Positions 35,931-50,024 of a stretch of DNA of 64,000 nucleotides are shown here, piece by piece. Position 1 is the first letter of the stretch; every line of letters starts with the position of its first letter. The notes below the pieces were generated by a model. The model did no database searches. It saw only the letters and a list, made by a program, of their open reading frames with translations, and was not told the origin of the DNA. Position numbers and translations under genes: made by a program. This DNA is from Serilophus lunatus (lineage: Eukaryota > Chordata > Aves > Passeriformes > Eurylaimidae). The stretch spans positions 22,491-86,490 of the forward strand of contig VXBA01002140.1 of the NCBI GenBank assembly GCA_013399895.1, in the 5' to 3' direction.

Positions 35931-38900
35931 ACAGGTGTTTCAGGAAGTTTCACACTCATCTTCCAGAGTCTCTGAGTTTTTAACTTTTCCTTTGTTTTTA
36001 AAAGATAGTTTCCGGCTGTTAAAAACTTAAAGAATATTTTCAGAATCTGTTTCTGAATCTGAAGAAAGCCTAAGGAAACACATTGATGTATCAAACTGAG
36101 ACATTCTTTCCAGGTATTGCTGAATTCATATGCCAATATTTTAAGTATCATCATAATAATTATTTTGCTGCAATCAGAGTATGTGACAAAGGACAAAAAT
36201 ATCTTTTGAAGAATATCAAACTGGGTGATGAATATTATGTCAGAAGCTATGCGGTGAAGTAGTTTAATAGTATGGTAGGTTTGTATATGTTGTTGATTTT
36301 TGCTTTGTTTGTTTGTCTTTATCTCTGAAATGAGTGTTCAGTTTGTAGAATGCAGATTGAGTGCACAGCTGTAATGTAAAAAACTCTCAAAGAGACAAAA
36401 ATATGAGGTACTTGTGGCTTTAGCAATGGAAGGCAGTAGCTGTGAATTGTAGCTGGACATACTCCAAATGCAGTGTACACTTGCATTTCTAAGAATGAGG
36501 GTAACTCAAACCACCAAGAGATTCTCAATCTGTTCATTTTTCAGTTCAGGCTCTAACACCTTTCTAGAAGCTCATCTTTAGTACATAATAAGCTCCAAGG
36601 CCCCGTGAAAAAAAGATAAATCCCTGAATACACTTTAATAGGCAGGCACAGACTAGACGATCTAACAATCTCCTTATCCATAAACACTCCCAAAATCCAA
36701 ATCTACGAAAAAGGGTTTGAGAAACAAAGCTTGTTTCATGTAATACTGCAACCAGACTACCCTTAGCTTCCTCCTGTTTCCTGGCTACCTTTTTGCTGTT
36801 TGTTTTCTTCTCTCAGCATGTCTGGACTACAATTAGATTACTAACCCTTAGAAAGGGAGGTTGGAGCATCCAGTGTGTGAGGATGCTGTGATGAAGCTGC
36901 AGCCCTTACCACACTTCACAAAGCAAAAGAAATCAGTGGAAAACCAGATCTTGCCAAGGGTATTCAGGAGATGGCAGTGTTGCTCTCACCATCCATCCCT
37001 GCTGCTGGAGATTTCATCTCAGTCAGTCCTGTGTCAATGGAAGTTTTCTTGGCTTTTCAAATTTCTTGTCTTTCCCCTCTCCATTCTTTCAGCTTCTGTT
37101 TTGCTATTTTCAATTCTAACTATGCAATGGAACTGTAACCATGAAAAGAATGTGTAAAATGTATGGGTAGCAATCCCAGGGTAAGGGACAAATTAAAGGC
37201 CCTCCAAAGCTCCCTGAATTTCCCTGTTAGTTTCCCTAACAGCCCCAGAAAGAAATAAGGCTGTTTTCTTCCATCTGGAGATACCCAGCAGTGCCTTGTG
37301 CTGCATTGTTGTTCAGAACCAGGCATTTGAGTGGTTGCTGAATGTCAGAGCAGTACTCCATAGAGAAAAGTGTGTCGATGAGCAGAAACACAATTATCCA
37401 CTAAACTCTGAAGGATAAGAGAAATAAGGACTGACTGATACAGCAGTCACTGCTGATGTTATACAAGCTGGTGGTGCCAGCAAGCTGGAGCAGAGCAGAA
37501 TTATGTTAGCATCATTCTAATGATATTTGGCATCAATTACTCACAGCAGCAAGTAATGGGAATGTCTTATTGACTCTCTTGTCTTAGCATGCAGCACTGT
37601 GAATTGACACCTGGTGGTATGACCCTAGAAGTAAATTTTCAGGCAATTTTTCACCACATGCAGTGGAAATCAGGTGCCAGTTTCTCCAGGATTCAGCTGG
37701 GAGTCAGAGGAGTTCCTGGACTGGGGACTAAAAGTGGAGTGGGATTGGCAAAGACTTTGTTGGTATAACTACTCAGAAGGATACCTCAAAGAGTATACAT
37801 CAGATAATTTGGGACAGCATGAACAGTTTCATAAATTGAAAAGGTGTCAAAGTCTCAGCTGAACTCTAATGTTTAAATGTAAATGGATATGCCATCCAGG
37901 AGAAAGTGTGAGATTCATAGGGATGGCTAATTCATTGATACTTAATTCATATATGCAGAATCTTAATTTATATGCTCTTCCACTATAACACTTGGCAGCT
38001 ATCAGCAGGAACAGCTGAGCTATACAGCTGGGACTGGCATCTGTGCTGACAGGAGTCTTGTATTTGCATGTCAAGTACTGGCAGAGGGCACCATTTATTT
38101 TTGACCTTAAGGCAGAAGTCTGGTGAAAAATATCACAGTGCAGACAGAAGCAAACCACCATGCTGATTTCAAGGTACAGAGTATCTTCAAATAGAATCAT
38201 GAAGAAATCCAGTTTCTTGTCCTTGAGAACTGGATGGATGCATACATTTTCAGAGATAAGAACAGCAGTTTTAAGTGTGCCTGAATTTTTTTCAAACTTC
38301 TGCCTTACCCAAATTTCTGAATTTTCAGAAAAATGAAGTGTTTTTCTCTTTTACAGTGCAGTTTTCTGGACATACCAGCTATACATACACAACATGAGCC
38401 AGTAGATGAATGCAGAAATTATGAGGCAACTCTGCCTTGGGCAAAGTCCTGGCCAGTGCTGAGCACTTGCTGAAAAGAAGAGAGCTTTGCTGCCTTTGTT
38501 CTGAAGGCCTTCACAAGTTTTTGACAGTCCTCAGTCCACTAGCATTAACCTATGGGAGTACATCTTGCTCATAGAGTCTTTTAAAATGTCATTTCTAATA
38601 TTTAGGATTCTGCCAAGCCAGTGAACTTTATTCTTGGTCGGTTGAGACCTTGAGTCAGTACACCATTCAGTGGTTCACTACTTTCAGAGAAAATCATCAT
38701 GCATATGAGTACAGAGATATTAATCTGCTGTGTTACTAGAGTGTCTAAGTGGAGAAAGAAGCAACAAACAATTCATCTCTTCTGCTTCTTCAAAAACAAA
38801 TACATTTGCAATTGCTAAACAAAATCAAGAGACATGCAAATATGATTCCTGATTATAGAAAAATGAGCCCTAGCAAAGGGCTAGTATGGGAAAACTCTTT

Positions 38901-39748
38901 GAAGCCAATATTTTTTATCTGAAAATGGTAAGAATAGCTGAGGAGAACACAGGTTCCTCTATCATCAAACAATGAAATAATCCAATAAGAATCTGTGTTT
39001 TGAAAATAGAAGAGATATTATAAGCTACAACTGATATATAATATGGCAGGTAGGCTGCTTCTGTTCTTGACTTAATTTCTATTGCTTTCTGCTGTGCTCA
39101 ATAGCAATATTTTTAAATAATATTATGGAACAGAAAAACCATGATCCAGGAAAATAATTCTTACAAGCCTACAATAAACAAATACACAAAATTTTGTTCA
39201 ACAAATTCTTTTTGATTCTGCCCCACAAATTTGCAAACAATTTCAGCTCTCACTAAATACAATCCACTAAAGGTCAGACCATTATGATACCATTTCCTGC
39301 TCAAATAATGTTTTTGACCTCTGAACAAATTAAAAAATATCTCAGATGTATTATTATTTACTATAATGACAAAAAAATGTGATAAATACCATTTCAACAA
39401 GCCTTAAAACTAGGTGCATGGAAAATGTCCCCATTTTTATTAAGTAAAATGAAAGTGGTTTTAAAGACAAATTAGTATAAATAAGGCAAAAATTCTGATT
39501 TGTAAGTATTTTCTATAACTAGTCCAACGAATATAATATGAAACAAAAATCAATATGGACCACAAAATACTTTCTGTAGAGAAACATAAGAGTAGAGGAT
39601 AGGGAGAAAAGGAAAGGTCAATCAGCCTTGTCCCTCTCTCAGTTCAAACAAGTAACTTTTTCATGTCCAAAAAGACCCCTGACTTTGAATGACACCAGAG
39701 ATGGAAGACAGCTCATTGGCCCTTCTCAGTGTTAGTTTCCTCTAGTTC
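35931..39748. other. Unique AT-rich DNA, no gene seen
   Basis: About 3.8 kb with no recognised exon, RNA gene or repeat. Frames of 98 and 117 codons (36861-37157 plus, 37847-38200 minus) match nothing I know. Confidence 0.55.
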
Positions 39749-39799
39749 AAAAAATAAAAAAAAAAAAANNNNNNAAAAAAGAAAAAAAAAAAGAAAAAA
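39749..39799 (+). repeat. Poly(A) tract with assembly gap
   Basis: An A-rich run broken by single T and G residues and by six N (39769-39774). The Ns mark a gap or unresolved homopolymer, so the real length is unknown. Confidence 0.95.
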
Positions 39800-39809
39800 T
39801 GAGAACACA

Positions 39810-40140
39810 TCTAGTGGAGGGCCACCAAGGTGGTTGGAAGTTAGAGAACTTGATATATGAAGAAAAGTTGAAAAAAATGTTTTTATTCAGCCTAAAAAAG
39901 AGAAAGCTCAGAGGGATCTAATCATTGTCTTCTAGCGCATAAAAGGCCTTTATAGAGTAAAAGACAAATGCTCTTGGCACAGCAATCTGTGTGATGGGAC
40001 AAGGGACAAAGGGAACTAGCTGCCTTACAGGAAATTGTATCTGTACGCACACACACGCACACACACAGAGAATCTTCGCCATGAGACTAAATAAAGATCA
40101 GAACAGGTAAACGCAGAGAGAAGTGATGGAATATCCCACG
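39810..40140 (+). mobile_element. Old CR1 LINE fragment
   Basis: GGAGGGCCACCAAGGTGGTT is followed by a degraded GAAAAGTTGA..TTTTTATTCAGCCT block, AAGAGAAAGCTCAGAGGGAT, CTAATCATTGTCTTCTAGCG, ATAAAAGGCCTTTATAGAG, GATGGGACAAGGGACAAAGG and AGAATCTTCGCCATGAGACT. These appear in the order of the CR1 ORF2 C-terminus and proximal 3' UTR. A short CA repeat (40045-40067) has grown inside it. The 3' tail is not found, and the right boundary is set where similarity fades. Confidence 0.8.
40045..40067 (+). repeat. Short (AC)n microsatellite
   Basis: ACGCACACACACGCACACACA, an AC repeat with two G substitutions, lies inside the old CR1 fragment. Confidence 0.9.
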
Positions 40141-43100
40141 CCGTGAGACTTAGCCAGGTCCTTTGTATTTTCAATAAAAACCCACCAATAATATTTTTAA
40201 TTATTTATTGAAAAAGACATTTTTATGTTTTATGTTCCTAATTTCTGAAGTACTTAAATGAATTACAATTATGTATCAGGAATTTCTGATACAAGAATTT
40301 CTGATGTCTTTTTTTTATCTAAGAAATGAAATAATCCTTTGACATGGCAATACTTTTTTTTTAATTAACACACGAGTTTTCTAAGATATAAAAAGCCACA
40401 TAAATATTTATTATCTTACTCCTGTGAGTAATTTTGCTTTATCTGATAACAAATCATATGACAATGCAGAGACAATGAACATAAAGATTTGTCCTACAGG
40501 TACCTAGAGATGATACTAGGTAACCACAAAATGAAATGTAATTAAGACTGAAAGGCCACATAATTATTAAAAGAATTCAAACAGTGGAAGAGTTTAAGCC
40601 TCTCTTTCCCATCTGAAGTACATATATTTGAAATCAAATTTTTGTTTGTTTTTTTTTTTCTGAAAAGAAAAACATTTTTACTCTTTATTCTGTTCCCACA
40701 AAGACTTCCTAATATTTATAGCTTGCTTCCTTCAGAAGACAATGTATTTGTCAATCTCTTTCTAATTACCTCTTGGAGATTTTCAACCATCTCAGGAAAA
40801 ATACAAAATCAAAGTCACAAAGATTCTGTTTCAATAAATTTCATGAAACAAAAATCGTTTTCAAGGTAAAGAAGAGTTGCCTAAATCACTGCCTCTCCTG
40901 AATGAAAGAGAAGCAGAGCTCAGTCTTTTTCTTCTGCGTTCATCAGCACCTGCTGGTAACACTCCATGTGCAGTCTCTTGCCTGTATGGAGGAATCAGAT
41001 GATACATGGTTGGTGTGCCAAACCAGGACTATAAAAATGGAGGAGTAAAGTGAAAAATGAAAATCTGAAGAGGAAATCAGACCTTTTTAGTTCCAGGGCT
41101 TACAAAGAAACTTTCATTACAAACTCAATGCAGCAAAGAAAGAAAACCAACAAACAAGACCAAACCCCACTTTAATGACTTTGCCTTGTCCTGCAAACAC
41201 TTGACAGAGCCCTAGAGTTCATCACTCCTATTTACAGAAGAGAAGCAAGGAAAGCTTCACTGACCCTAACCTCCTTCTCAGGTTCACCATTCCCCTCTGC
41301 CACTGCTAAAAGTGAAGGCCTCGAACAATCTAACCTGTGAAATGCTCACTGTCTAAAGTCCTCCTGGCTGCTGAATATTCCTACTTTTCTGTTGCCTTAC
41401 ACAAGAGTAGGGACAACCCGTCACACCATGTTTATTATTTTAGATACTGAGGGCAAAAATTCCCGTAGTTTAAGAGAAAGGCTGAATATGTGCACAAGAA
41501 CTAAGAGTCAGAATGATAATACCATACAGGAATCTGAAGGTATTAAATAAAATATAGATTTATCTGATGAACTGACAGTCAGAAAGGACTTTGTGCTAAT
41601 CCCAGTTCTTTCAGGGCATGCTTCAGCACCTTTCTGCACCTTTCCATTCCTATCTTTGCATGCATGCTGTGGCTGGGTACACCTTGCCTTTAGGTGATTT
41701 CTACCCCTTAGAAAACAGAGAAAGGCCAGTAAGGGCACAAATTATACATTAACAGAATCCCCTTGAAGCATGTGTTTGTTATGCTTATCAATCATGACAA
41801 CTTGGGACAAACAGACCCTCATGTACACGCTGTGAGATTATTCTCATTTCTCTAGGTCTCATTAGAACTGGTACTTTTCAACTGCTTCTTCTAAAGCTGA
41901 CCATTTTGCAGACTGGGTTATTCCACCTGTAAGGAATAGTGTCTTACTCAATGCTTTGAAATCATTAGTGAATTGAGATATTATGTGATTACAGTCAGTG
42001 GAAATCAGCCTAGACTCTCCTCCCCTTCCAATTGACAAGTTCCTTGGATGTTGCCTATTTCTGTCGGTATGACGCCCCTCATCTCTATGGAGAGAAAGCA
42101 TGGAATTAGACTGGATCAATCTGAAGAAGATCACAAGCGAAAACAGCTCCATGCTCCTTCCAGCACAGAACCCAATAACCAGTATGCTGCTGGTTTTAAA
42201 GCTATGTCTGATATGGACAGTAGATGATAAACTTGAATAACAGTAAACATAAGGTATAGCAGTTCAGAATATCTCTGTCAGTGCTATCCAATGTATCCTT
42301 GACTTTATTGATTCTAGTATTTCAAACAAGTTTTAGCAAGAAGAAAAATATGCATAGCTGAATATGATTGTTTCAGTCAAGCTCAGTCAGAGACAGACAT
42401 ATGTCAAGCTCTCAAATCCTGGGTTACGTAAAGTAGTTGTTTTGAGCTTGAACAGACTGAGTGTGTTCTTAGGAGCTGCTGACAATGAAAGAGAAGGCAG
42501 AAATATATTTAGGAGTGCCCTGAGTAGTCCCTGGCTCAGAAACCTAGATTTCAAAACCTTAAGTTACACAAAAAATCACCTTCAGAAAATAAATTATTAA
42601 AATAAAGGGTTCAATTGCTATTTTCATCAGGTACCCCAAGCCATCAGTACTGACTGATGAGTAATTGCTCCCTGATATTACAGCCTAATAAATTCAGGCT
42701 GATATCAGTAAAAGGCTAGCCCCTCCCTGAGAGAGACTAATTTCTTTTTCAATATGCCTTTATGAAGGTGAAATATATGATATTGGCAAAAACAACTGCC
42801 CTCCACAAGGCTGTTAGCCAAGCTGAATGGAAATCAAATCTGGAAACTTTCACTAAGTTGGTTCAGGAGATGCCAAATTGAAGCACATTTTACAGATAAT
42901 GATTTCTTCTAGCTATAAAGAGCAGCATGTAAACTGTGAGAGCCAGATTTTGATATCCTTCGTACTCATGTAAATCTAAAGCACATTTTTTGCCCTGATT
43001 AAAGGCACTCTATTTACACCAAGCTATCAAGATGCATCCATCCGTTGGGATGATTATTGCCTGAGATTGAGACAAACAAGCTCCAAAAAGAGGCAACAAA

Positions 43101-45274
43101 TAGAAACCTCTATGAAGAGAGAGGTCACGGTGCCCTATTCTTCCCGTAGAAGAATGTCTCCATGGAGACAGACACATTCTGATTGGAAGCAAGACAACTT
43201 TTAACAGCAAGAGTAATTAACCGTTGCAACATAATTAGAGGATGTAGCTGATTAATCATCTCCTGGAGGCCTTACATTTAGACCAAATGTCTTTCCGTAA
43301 GATATACACTGGTTTAATCACAAGTTCATGGGCTTGATAACACTCACATTAAAAGAAAGAATAATTTCTTCTACTGCCTGATTTACTGGGCAAAATCTCA
43401 TGACCTGTGTTATGTAGAAAGTCTGTGTGTTTGAGCAGATGGGGTTCTTCTGGCATTTAAATCAATGGAGCAATGTGAAAAACCAACACACAAGCCTGTC
43501 TTAGAGTGAGAAGGTAAAGAAACCACATTACTTCAGCAATACACAGAAAACAATCATGAACGTATTCTCTACATTATTCTTTTGAGCAGAGGATCTATTC
43601 ATGGATAGAAAGAAATTTGGCCTTATGCTTCCCTTCAAACAGGTAATGGGTAACCTAGGAAAGAGGAAACTGTCCTCACATTTGTAAAATCGGGCAATAA
43701 GTGCAGGTTAGGGAGAGGAAAAATAGACAGAACATACACCATTACTTCCTCTACATTTCTTTTTCTACATACTTGCTTTTCTACATATTTTCATTTGAAT
43801 GTAATAAGTTGCCACATGCAGTTTCTTTGATCTTTGGAACAGACCCTAATCATTTCACATAATAGATATGTGGATACTTATTTATGAACATAAATGTGGA
43901 TATGTGGGGACCATGAAAAATACGTGTCCTACTTCTTACTCATAAAATTAATTAGTTTACAGCTACTGTATTATTTAAATCTAGTCATCATAGAAAAATC
44001 CAAACACATCTTTGCTTTTCTGTGAATGCTTTTCAAGGTAGAATCCACTTAAGATCTTTTGACACAGTGAAATATTGCTTGCTGTCTAACAGCATTTGTC
44101 AGGGAAAAAAAAAAAATCACCAGCGCTGAATCATTGCAGTATTAACATGGTGGCAGAAAGCTTTAATACAGCTCCTGGTACAACCACTGATAATGTCTTT
44201 CATCTAAGAATATGGACCTCAAGTGACCACACAGTCATTCCACATAGCTAGAGGGACAGACTACACAAAAATGTGAATACATACATATTCATGCTGTACA
44301 GATTTCCAAATGGGCATGCAGTAGTCCTGATATGAGAACTCTTTTGTGCTGCTTCAATGTCCATAGAAACTGTGTTTTGTTTTCCTGAAAAAGTCAGAAT
44401 GGAACAATCCCACTCGGTTCAATCACACTATCTGTAAACACACAATTTAAGTCTGCTTCTGAAAAAAACCCAAAAATTTATTTAAAATTGAAAGTTAAAG
44501 GCAAAGGGGGTTTTTTGCCTCAACTTTAATTTCTAGTGTTACAGAAGATAATGAAAAGTTCATTTAAAAATAACACTTAGTTACATATTGGCATCACATA
44601 TCAACCTACAGCCAATATACCGACCATCTTAAAGTTCTTTTTAGTATTTAAAACTATTGTTAGGTACCTAGGAAAGATACCATAGGCCTATAAACCTCTG
44701 CACTGTTTATATTCACATGCTGAGATATAAAGGAAAGCGTTCTCTTTCTTGACAAGAAATAGGGAACATAGACTTAATTTTCCTCCACCTACCTACCTCA
44801 AGTGCCCAGAGTACAATGTGAGGAAAGCTTTTTCTGGATCTGCTGCAGAAAGTTCATACTTTGACAAAATTAATTTAGACACAGTTCAGTGAGAAAGGTG
44901 CTTGCAGCCCTACTCCTCTTTGGCACAGTTCAGTAAGAGATGGCCATGGCAATCCAACAGGGTTGTCAGTGAGATCAGGACCTGCTTCTTGTTTCTATTA
45001 GTTACAGTTATATTGTATTGATGAAACAAAGGCTGACTTAGACTTAGTTCGGGATTCCAAAGTCCTGCTCCACTAGCAAAATTTAGAAATATCCTATGAC
45101 CTTTGTCCTATGTCCATTCTGCAAAATGAGGGATGACATTCTGTCTCATATAACTTTTGAGAGACTATTATGATCTCTAAAATACTATAGTAGGAGAAGA
45201 ATAAGATTAAGGTATATCAAATTTCAGTATAGTCTATCTCCTTGCTTTTCCCACACACAGCAGTTAAATTAGAG
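40141..45274. other. Unique AT-rich DNA, no gene seen
   Basis: About 5.1 kb. No exon, RNA gene or transposon recognised. The stretch 43200-43330 has several homeodomain-type ATTA/TAAT sites and is listed among the findings as a weak enhancer candidate. Open frames are at most 96 codons. Confidence 0.55.
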
Positions 45275-45510
45275 AATAAATGAAGTTGGAAGAAGCATTT
45301 AGAGGTCACCTGGTCCATCCCTTATTCCAAGGAGGAGCAACATAAATCAGGTTGCTCAGGGCCTTATGCAGTCAAGCTTTGAATAATTTGAAGGATGAAG
45401 ATTCTACAACCCCTCTGGGGAACTTGTTGAAAGGTTTACCATCCTCTTGTTAAAAATCACAAATTTTAAGGGTAGTTCCTCTTGCTAATATTTGTGATCC
45501 CATCTGGCTA
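45275..45510 (-). mobile_element. CR1 LINE 3' UTR fragment
   Basis: On the plus strand it reads GAAGTTGGAAGAAGCATTTA GAGGTCACCTGGTCCATCCC, then AAATCAGGTTGCTCAGGGCC TTATGCAGTCAAGCTTTGAA, AAGGATGAAGATTCTACAAC CCCTCTGGGGAACTTGTTGA and a weakening TTCCTCTTGCTAATA block. This is the reverse complement of the CR1 3' UTR in the right order. The terminal ATTCTGTGA repeat itself is not clearly present. Similarity is clear to about 45450 and then fades. Confidence 0.88.
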
Positions 45511-46099
45511 AGAGAAGAAACAAAGAGGGATTCAGATATTCAGCTATACAGTTACCCCAACCCAGAATTAGCCATCTAGACTTCTGCAGTACACCCAGAG
45601 CCTCCAAAATCAACATTCTGTTTTGACTTTTACTCCAACTAGACAGTATAAAATCTCATGAAGGATTTGCTCTGCATAAAGATGAAGGTGCCTGATTTGG
45701 CTGGATAAAAGTCTTTCAGTCTACTAGAAAGTCACACCTAAAACCTTCTCCTGCGGTTTCTCATTTCAGCATGGTCAGTCCTTTCTCACATGTGATTCAG
45801 GTATGATAATCCCCATATGAGAAGTGAGCTTCCAGTTCCTTGTCTGCTTGAGTTCAAGAAGAAACTGCAGCTCTCCTAGCAGTGAGAACTGTAAGGTGTG
45901 ATGTTAAGTGTTTCCTTCAGTCTCTCCAGTCAGAGATTTCAGTTTTGTACAATTCATTTAAATACTCATTGATGCCCTGGAAGAGCAAGAATACAGCTTT
46001 AGGGAGAACATTCACCTAGGGCAATGAGATTCCAGACTCTGATGCAGAAAATAGTGTGGATTTTATGAAAGGAGAGTTGCAAAAAATTTAGGTGTGGGA
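45511..46099. other. Unique sequence, nothing recognised
   Basis: No feature supported. Confidence 0.5.
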
Positions 46100-46143
46100 C
46101 CTCTCCTCTCCCTCTCCCTCTCCCTCTCCCTCTCCCTCTCCTC
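46100..46143 (+). repeat. (CTCTCC)n pyrimidine microsatellite
   Basis: Forty-four bases of pure C/T made of CCCTCT units. The (Gly-Arg)n run in the reverse open frame at 45999-46211 is a translation of this repeat and not a real RGG protein. Confidence 0.95.
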
Positions 46144-49100
46144 ACATCATGATTTTCAGAATCCTGTACAGTAGGAAAAAAACAAAAGTTCCGTGTTTCT
46201 GAAAATACCACTCCAAGATTCCATTAGCCTTTTTCATACCTTTTTCATATTAGTTTGTTTCTCCTGCACTCTCTCTTCCTAAGTACTGAACTCTCGGGGA
46301 ACAAAAGAAATTAATATTAATCAGTAAGGAAAAAGATGTATTTGAGGCAGATAAGTCAGAAACTTCATCAGACTAAGCTTCATACTTAGTCAATAGAGAT
46401 CATTACGCTCTTGAGAACTACTCTGGAAGCCACCTAAAAGTTTGAACTTCCCCTGGCAGATATCAGAATTTCTTACTGATACACTGACAGACCTTAGGAT
46501 TACTATCATCCTGATTGGACCTTTAGGTTAGATACCCAAGGACAGGGAAGACTAGAAGTGCCTGGTACAATTTCTTTTAATCTCATCTCCAAAACCATTA
46601 AATCCTTCTTGTAAAATTGCTCTTTTTCTCCTTTCTATTGATCAATATTTTTCCATCATTAGAAACTCTCAGGAATTACACAAATCACACTTACATCACT
46701 TACAAAAACTAGCCCCAGTGTTCAACATTGAAGACTTCTGAGAAGAACGTTATGCAATGTCATGTCTTCTTTTTCCGTATCACTCACTTTCCTTCCCACT
46801 TCAGTTTCATGGTAGTTTTCAGGTACTAGGAAATGCAAACCCTAACTGTGACTTCATCTAGCACTGTATCAGCTCTTAACAAGCCTGAACTGAGGACATG
46901 TAAACCACATTTTTCCCAGTATAGAGAAAACAAATAAAATAAAATAATAATCCCTTGAAAAAAGGGATCTGAGTTACATTTACTTCCATATCCGTCTCTT
47001 CAAAGTTTCCTTCTAAGCAAACATACTGCAGAGACATGATCTATAGATAGTGAAATCATTCCATACACACAAATATGCATTAAAACATATCCATTGTCTG
47101 TGTTATTCTCCAGTATTACAGTGCCTTCCCTGAAACAATATTTTCTTTAAAAAATAAAAAGACAAAACATGGTCTAAAAGTCCCCCTAGTATAGACATTG
47201 CTGCCATGTTTATGTGTGGAACAACAGGTCTTAATCCTTAATCCTCATCCAACACTCTCTTTAATGTTAATGAAGAATTTTTCCACTTCAGTTCTGGTCA
47301 TTTCCACTTCTCTATTCCCTTTACTGCCAATTAATTTGGCTTTGTCTTCATAATCTACAGTCTTCTTCTATATTAAGACTGCTATTCAGCTCACATAATT
47401 TTAAATACTTAAATAAAGTAGTCAAATTAAGAAGGCAGTAATTCAAGGTCACTAGCAAGAGGTTAAATAAACTGGAAGGGTGAATGACCCCTCAGAATTG
47501 ACTCTCCATTGAATGGATGGGGTCTTTGGGACAATTTAGCTAGCAGCTTGAAGAAAAATGCAATAGAATCAAATTTTCTACCACTTCTATGCCAAGAAAT
47601 GTTTGTTTTGGCTTGGGACAAAGATTGAATTACTTTTAATGTTGACTCAATCTGTTCTTGTTCTTCTTCATAACTTTGCAGACAGGGATCATAGACTTTA
47701 ACTATCTGTTTTTATTTACTTTGTGAGATCTAATTCATCTTGACTTTTACAATTTTTTCTCCATTATTATTTTGGTTAGTCATGATATATTAACTAAATA
47801 AAATTTTTGAGGGATTTTAAAGATCTTCCCTTAATTCCCCATGGTAAAATCCATTCCCAGTAGAACCCATTTCAATAGATATCATTGACTGGGATGAAAA
47901 CTTTGGATAAGAAAGCCACAGAGCGATAGAATCATGACCACCATTTAGTGCCTCTTTGGCTTTCTATTCCACTGTTTGATCCTGAGTAGCTTAATTTATG
48001 TAATCCATTACCTTAATTTCTCAAACACCTTTTCCTTTGAAATTAGCCCTCTTTCAATAACAGGTTATATTTATACAAAATATATTCACTTAATTAAAAC
48101 TGAATTGATGACATTTTTTAATGTCTCTTTATTCACTCCAGTAAAACAAAATACATTTAATAATAATACATTTTCAGATATTAAAAATCTCAACAAGCTG
48201 TAGAGAGCTGAGAAGAAATTAAGATCCTTGAAAAAACAAAGAGCATGCAAATATTCAAACGAAATGAAAACCTGTTTGTGCTTGTATTCATAACTGCTTT
48301 GTTTAATATATGCCTGTGTGTTAAGAAAGGTATTTATCAGGAAAAAAGGTAACATTTATGTTAGTATATTTATCACCAGAGAACATTCACTAGTGCTGAA
48401 ACTTGACTCTCTGTGGCATTAAATTGCTATAATAGTCCCTGGAATCATTGCCTGAACTATCCCAAATAATTCCCAGGCACAATTGGGGACAGTATGAATC
48501 ATAAAGTATTCAAAATATGCAGGTTTGATATGATCAGAACGTACCAGCTTTTCAAGAACAAGCAAATTAAGATTTTTCAAGTATAGCAACTGAAAAATCA
48601 GAATTACATGATATTTACTACTGTAAAGCTTGCAAGAAGAAAGCTATCTCTATGTTTACACAAGGGCTCCTGCACAATGGGGGGATGGACACGGGACAGA
48701 ACAAGGACAAGTAACATAATTTAGTATGCATCCACTGCTTAGATCTAGTCCTTGTGATAAGAGATTTATCTTGTATAGGGGTCATTGCAATAGTCCATAA
48801 CTGAAGCGGGGGATGAGTTACCAGTTAAAAAGTGCAGTGCCTAAGCTCAGCCATTGGTCTTTTTTATTTTATCATGTGCACATGCTCAGGGAGATTCCAT
48901 TTCCTGTTGCAAACAACTTCAGTTTAATCTATTTTAAAAAGACTACAATTACTCTCAGAAATATGGGCAATGTTAGGTCTTGACACCGGTACTGGAATAG
49001 TGTCCAAAGTTCCACGTGGATGCCTATAATTTTCAGATACAATTTTGAGCTATCAGCATGTTACAAGTACAATTGTTTGTATTAAATACATAAATATACT

Positions 49101-50005
49101 AAAACAACATTTTGGTGACCATCAGTATTCCCCAACAACAAGTTTATTCCAAGATGCTGATTCTGCAGAATTTGCAATATTATAGCTGTTTCTGCTTTAG
49201 TCACAACCATAGAATCAAGGGACTTTGCTCAGAGAACTGTATTTCATTGAGGAAAATGAATTAACTGATTGACATGTACAGTAAAAGTCCTTGACAAAAC
49301 ATGTAATTAAGGCAAGCAGGTAATTCCTTCATCAGCAGCAACTGTTCTTGTTTTAACATATAATATTAAAAATGTGTCAAAAAACATTCAGAATTCTATT
49401 GTCTATCAGCAAATGACATTTTTTGATTTACTGCTTCTTAGCCAGTTGAGTTGTTCAGAGCAAAAATAGCAAAAGGGTTCAGAGTACTTGTTCAACCAAA
49501 ACACTGTGGAGCATGGATTCATCCCTGTGATGGATTGAAACTGCTGTCTCTTTTAGTCCAATTCCACTGTGCTTTCTGAACTACAGAAATAAAAAAGTTG
49601 ATGAAAGATAAGGACTAGGGATTTAACAGTAAAGTGAGTCATGTTTGCAACTGTTACTACTTGGGAATGGGAATTCTTTTCACAAATGACTTACAGTGAC
49701 ATATATGAACACTAGCTAACGTGATGGTACCCTGACACTAGATGCTATTCAAATGCATAAAAAGAGAGAGAAAAAGCGTTCAATCCAGATAAATAGACAA
49801 CAGAATCACGGTGTTAAAGAAGACAAAGAAAGAGAGAGTGGTATGAAAAAAAATAAAACAAAACAGTTCTTGACCAGTTACTATTCAACAAATTAGCGAT
49901 GCATGTGTGCACTAATGGTGCTGTGAAAAAGTACATCACAGGACATCATTCGAGCAATGATGAGCATTGAGTCAAGGCAATGTAGCTCAAGCCAAAAAAC
50001 AGTCT
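46144..50005. other. Unique AT-rich DNA, no gene seen
   Basis: About 3.9 kb without recognised coding, RNA or repeat features. Confidence 0.55.
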
Positions 50006-50024
50006 AAGCACCCAACGGGTGCTT
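50006..50024 (+). other. Perfect short hairpin AAGCACCC-AAC-GGGTGCTT
   Basis: An 8-base perfect inverted repeat with a 3-base loop, followed by a T run (50021-50027 region). It looks like a factor-independent terminator, but such terminators have no role in vertebrate polymerase II transcription. It lies near the end of a 105-codon reverse-strand open frame (49987-50304) of unknown meaning, and is probably a coincidence. Confidence 0.5.

Noticed and set aside
45999..46211. Reverse-strand frame with a Gly-Arg repeat resembling an RGG box
   Set aside because: The repeat is the (CTCTCC)n microsatellite read as protein.
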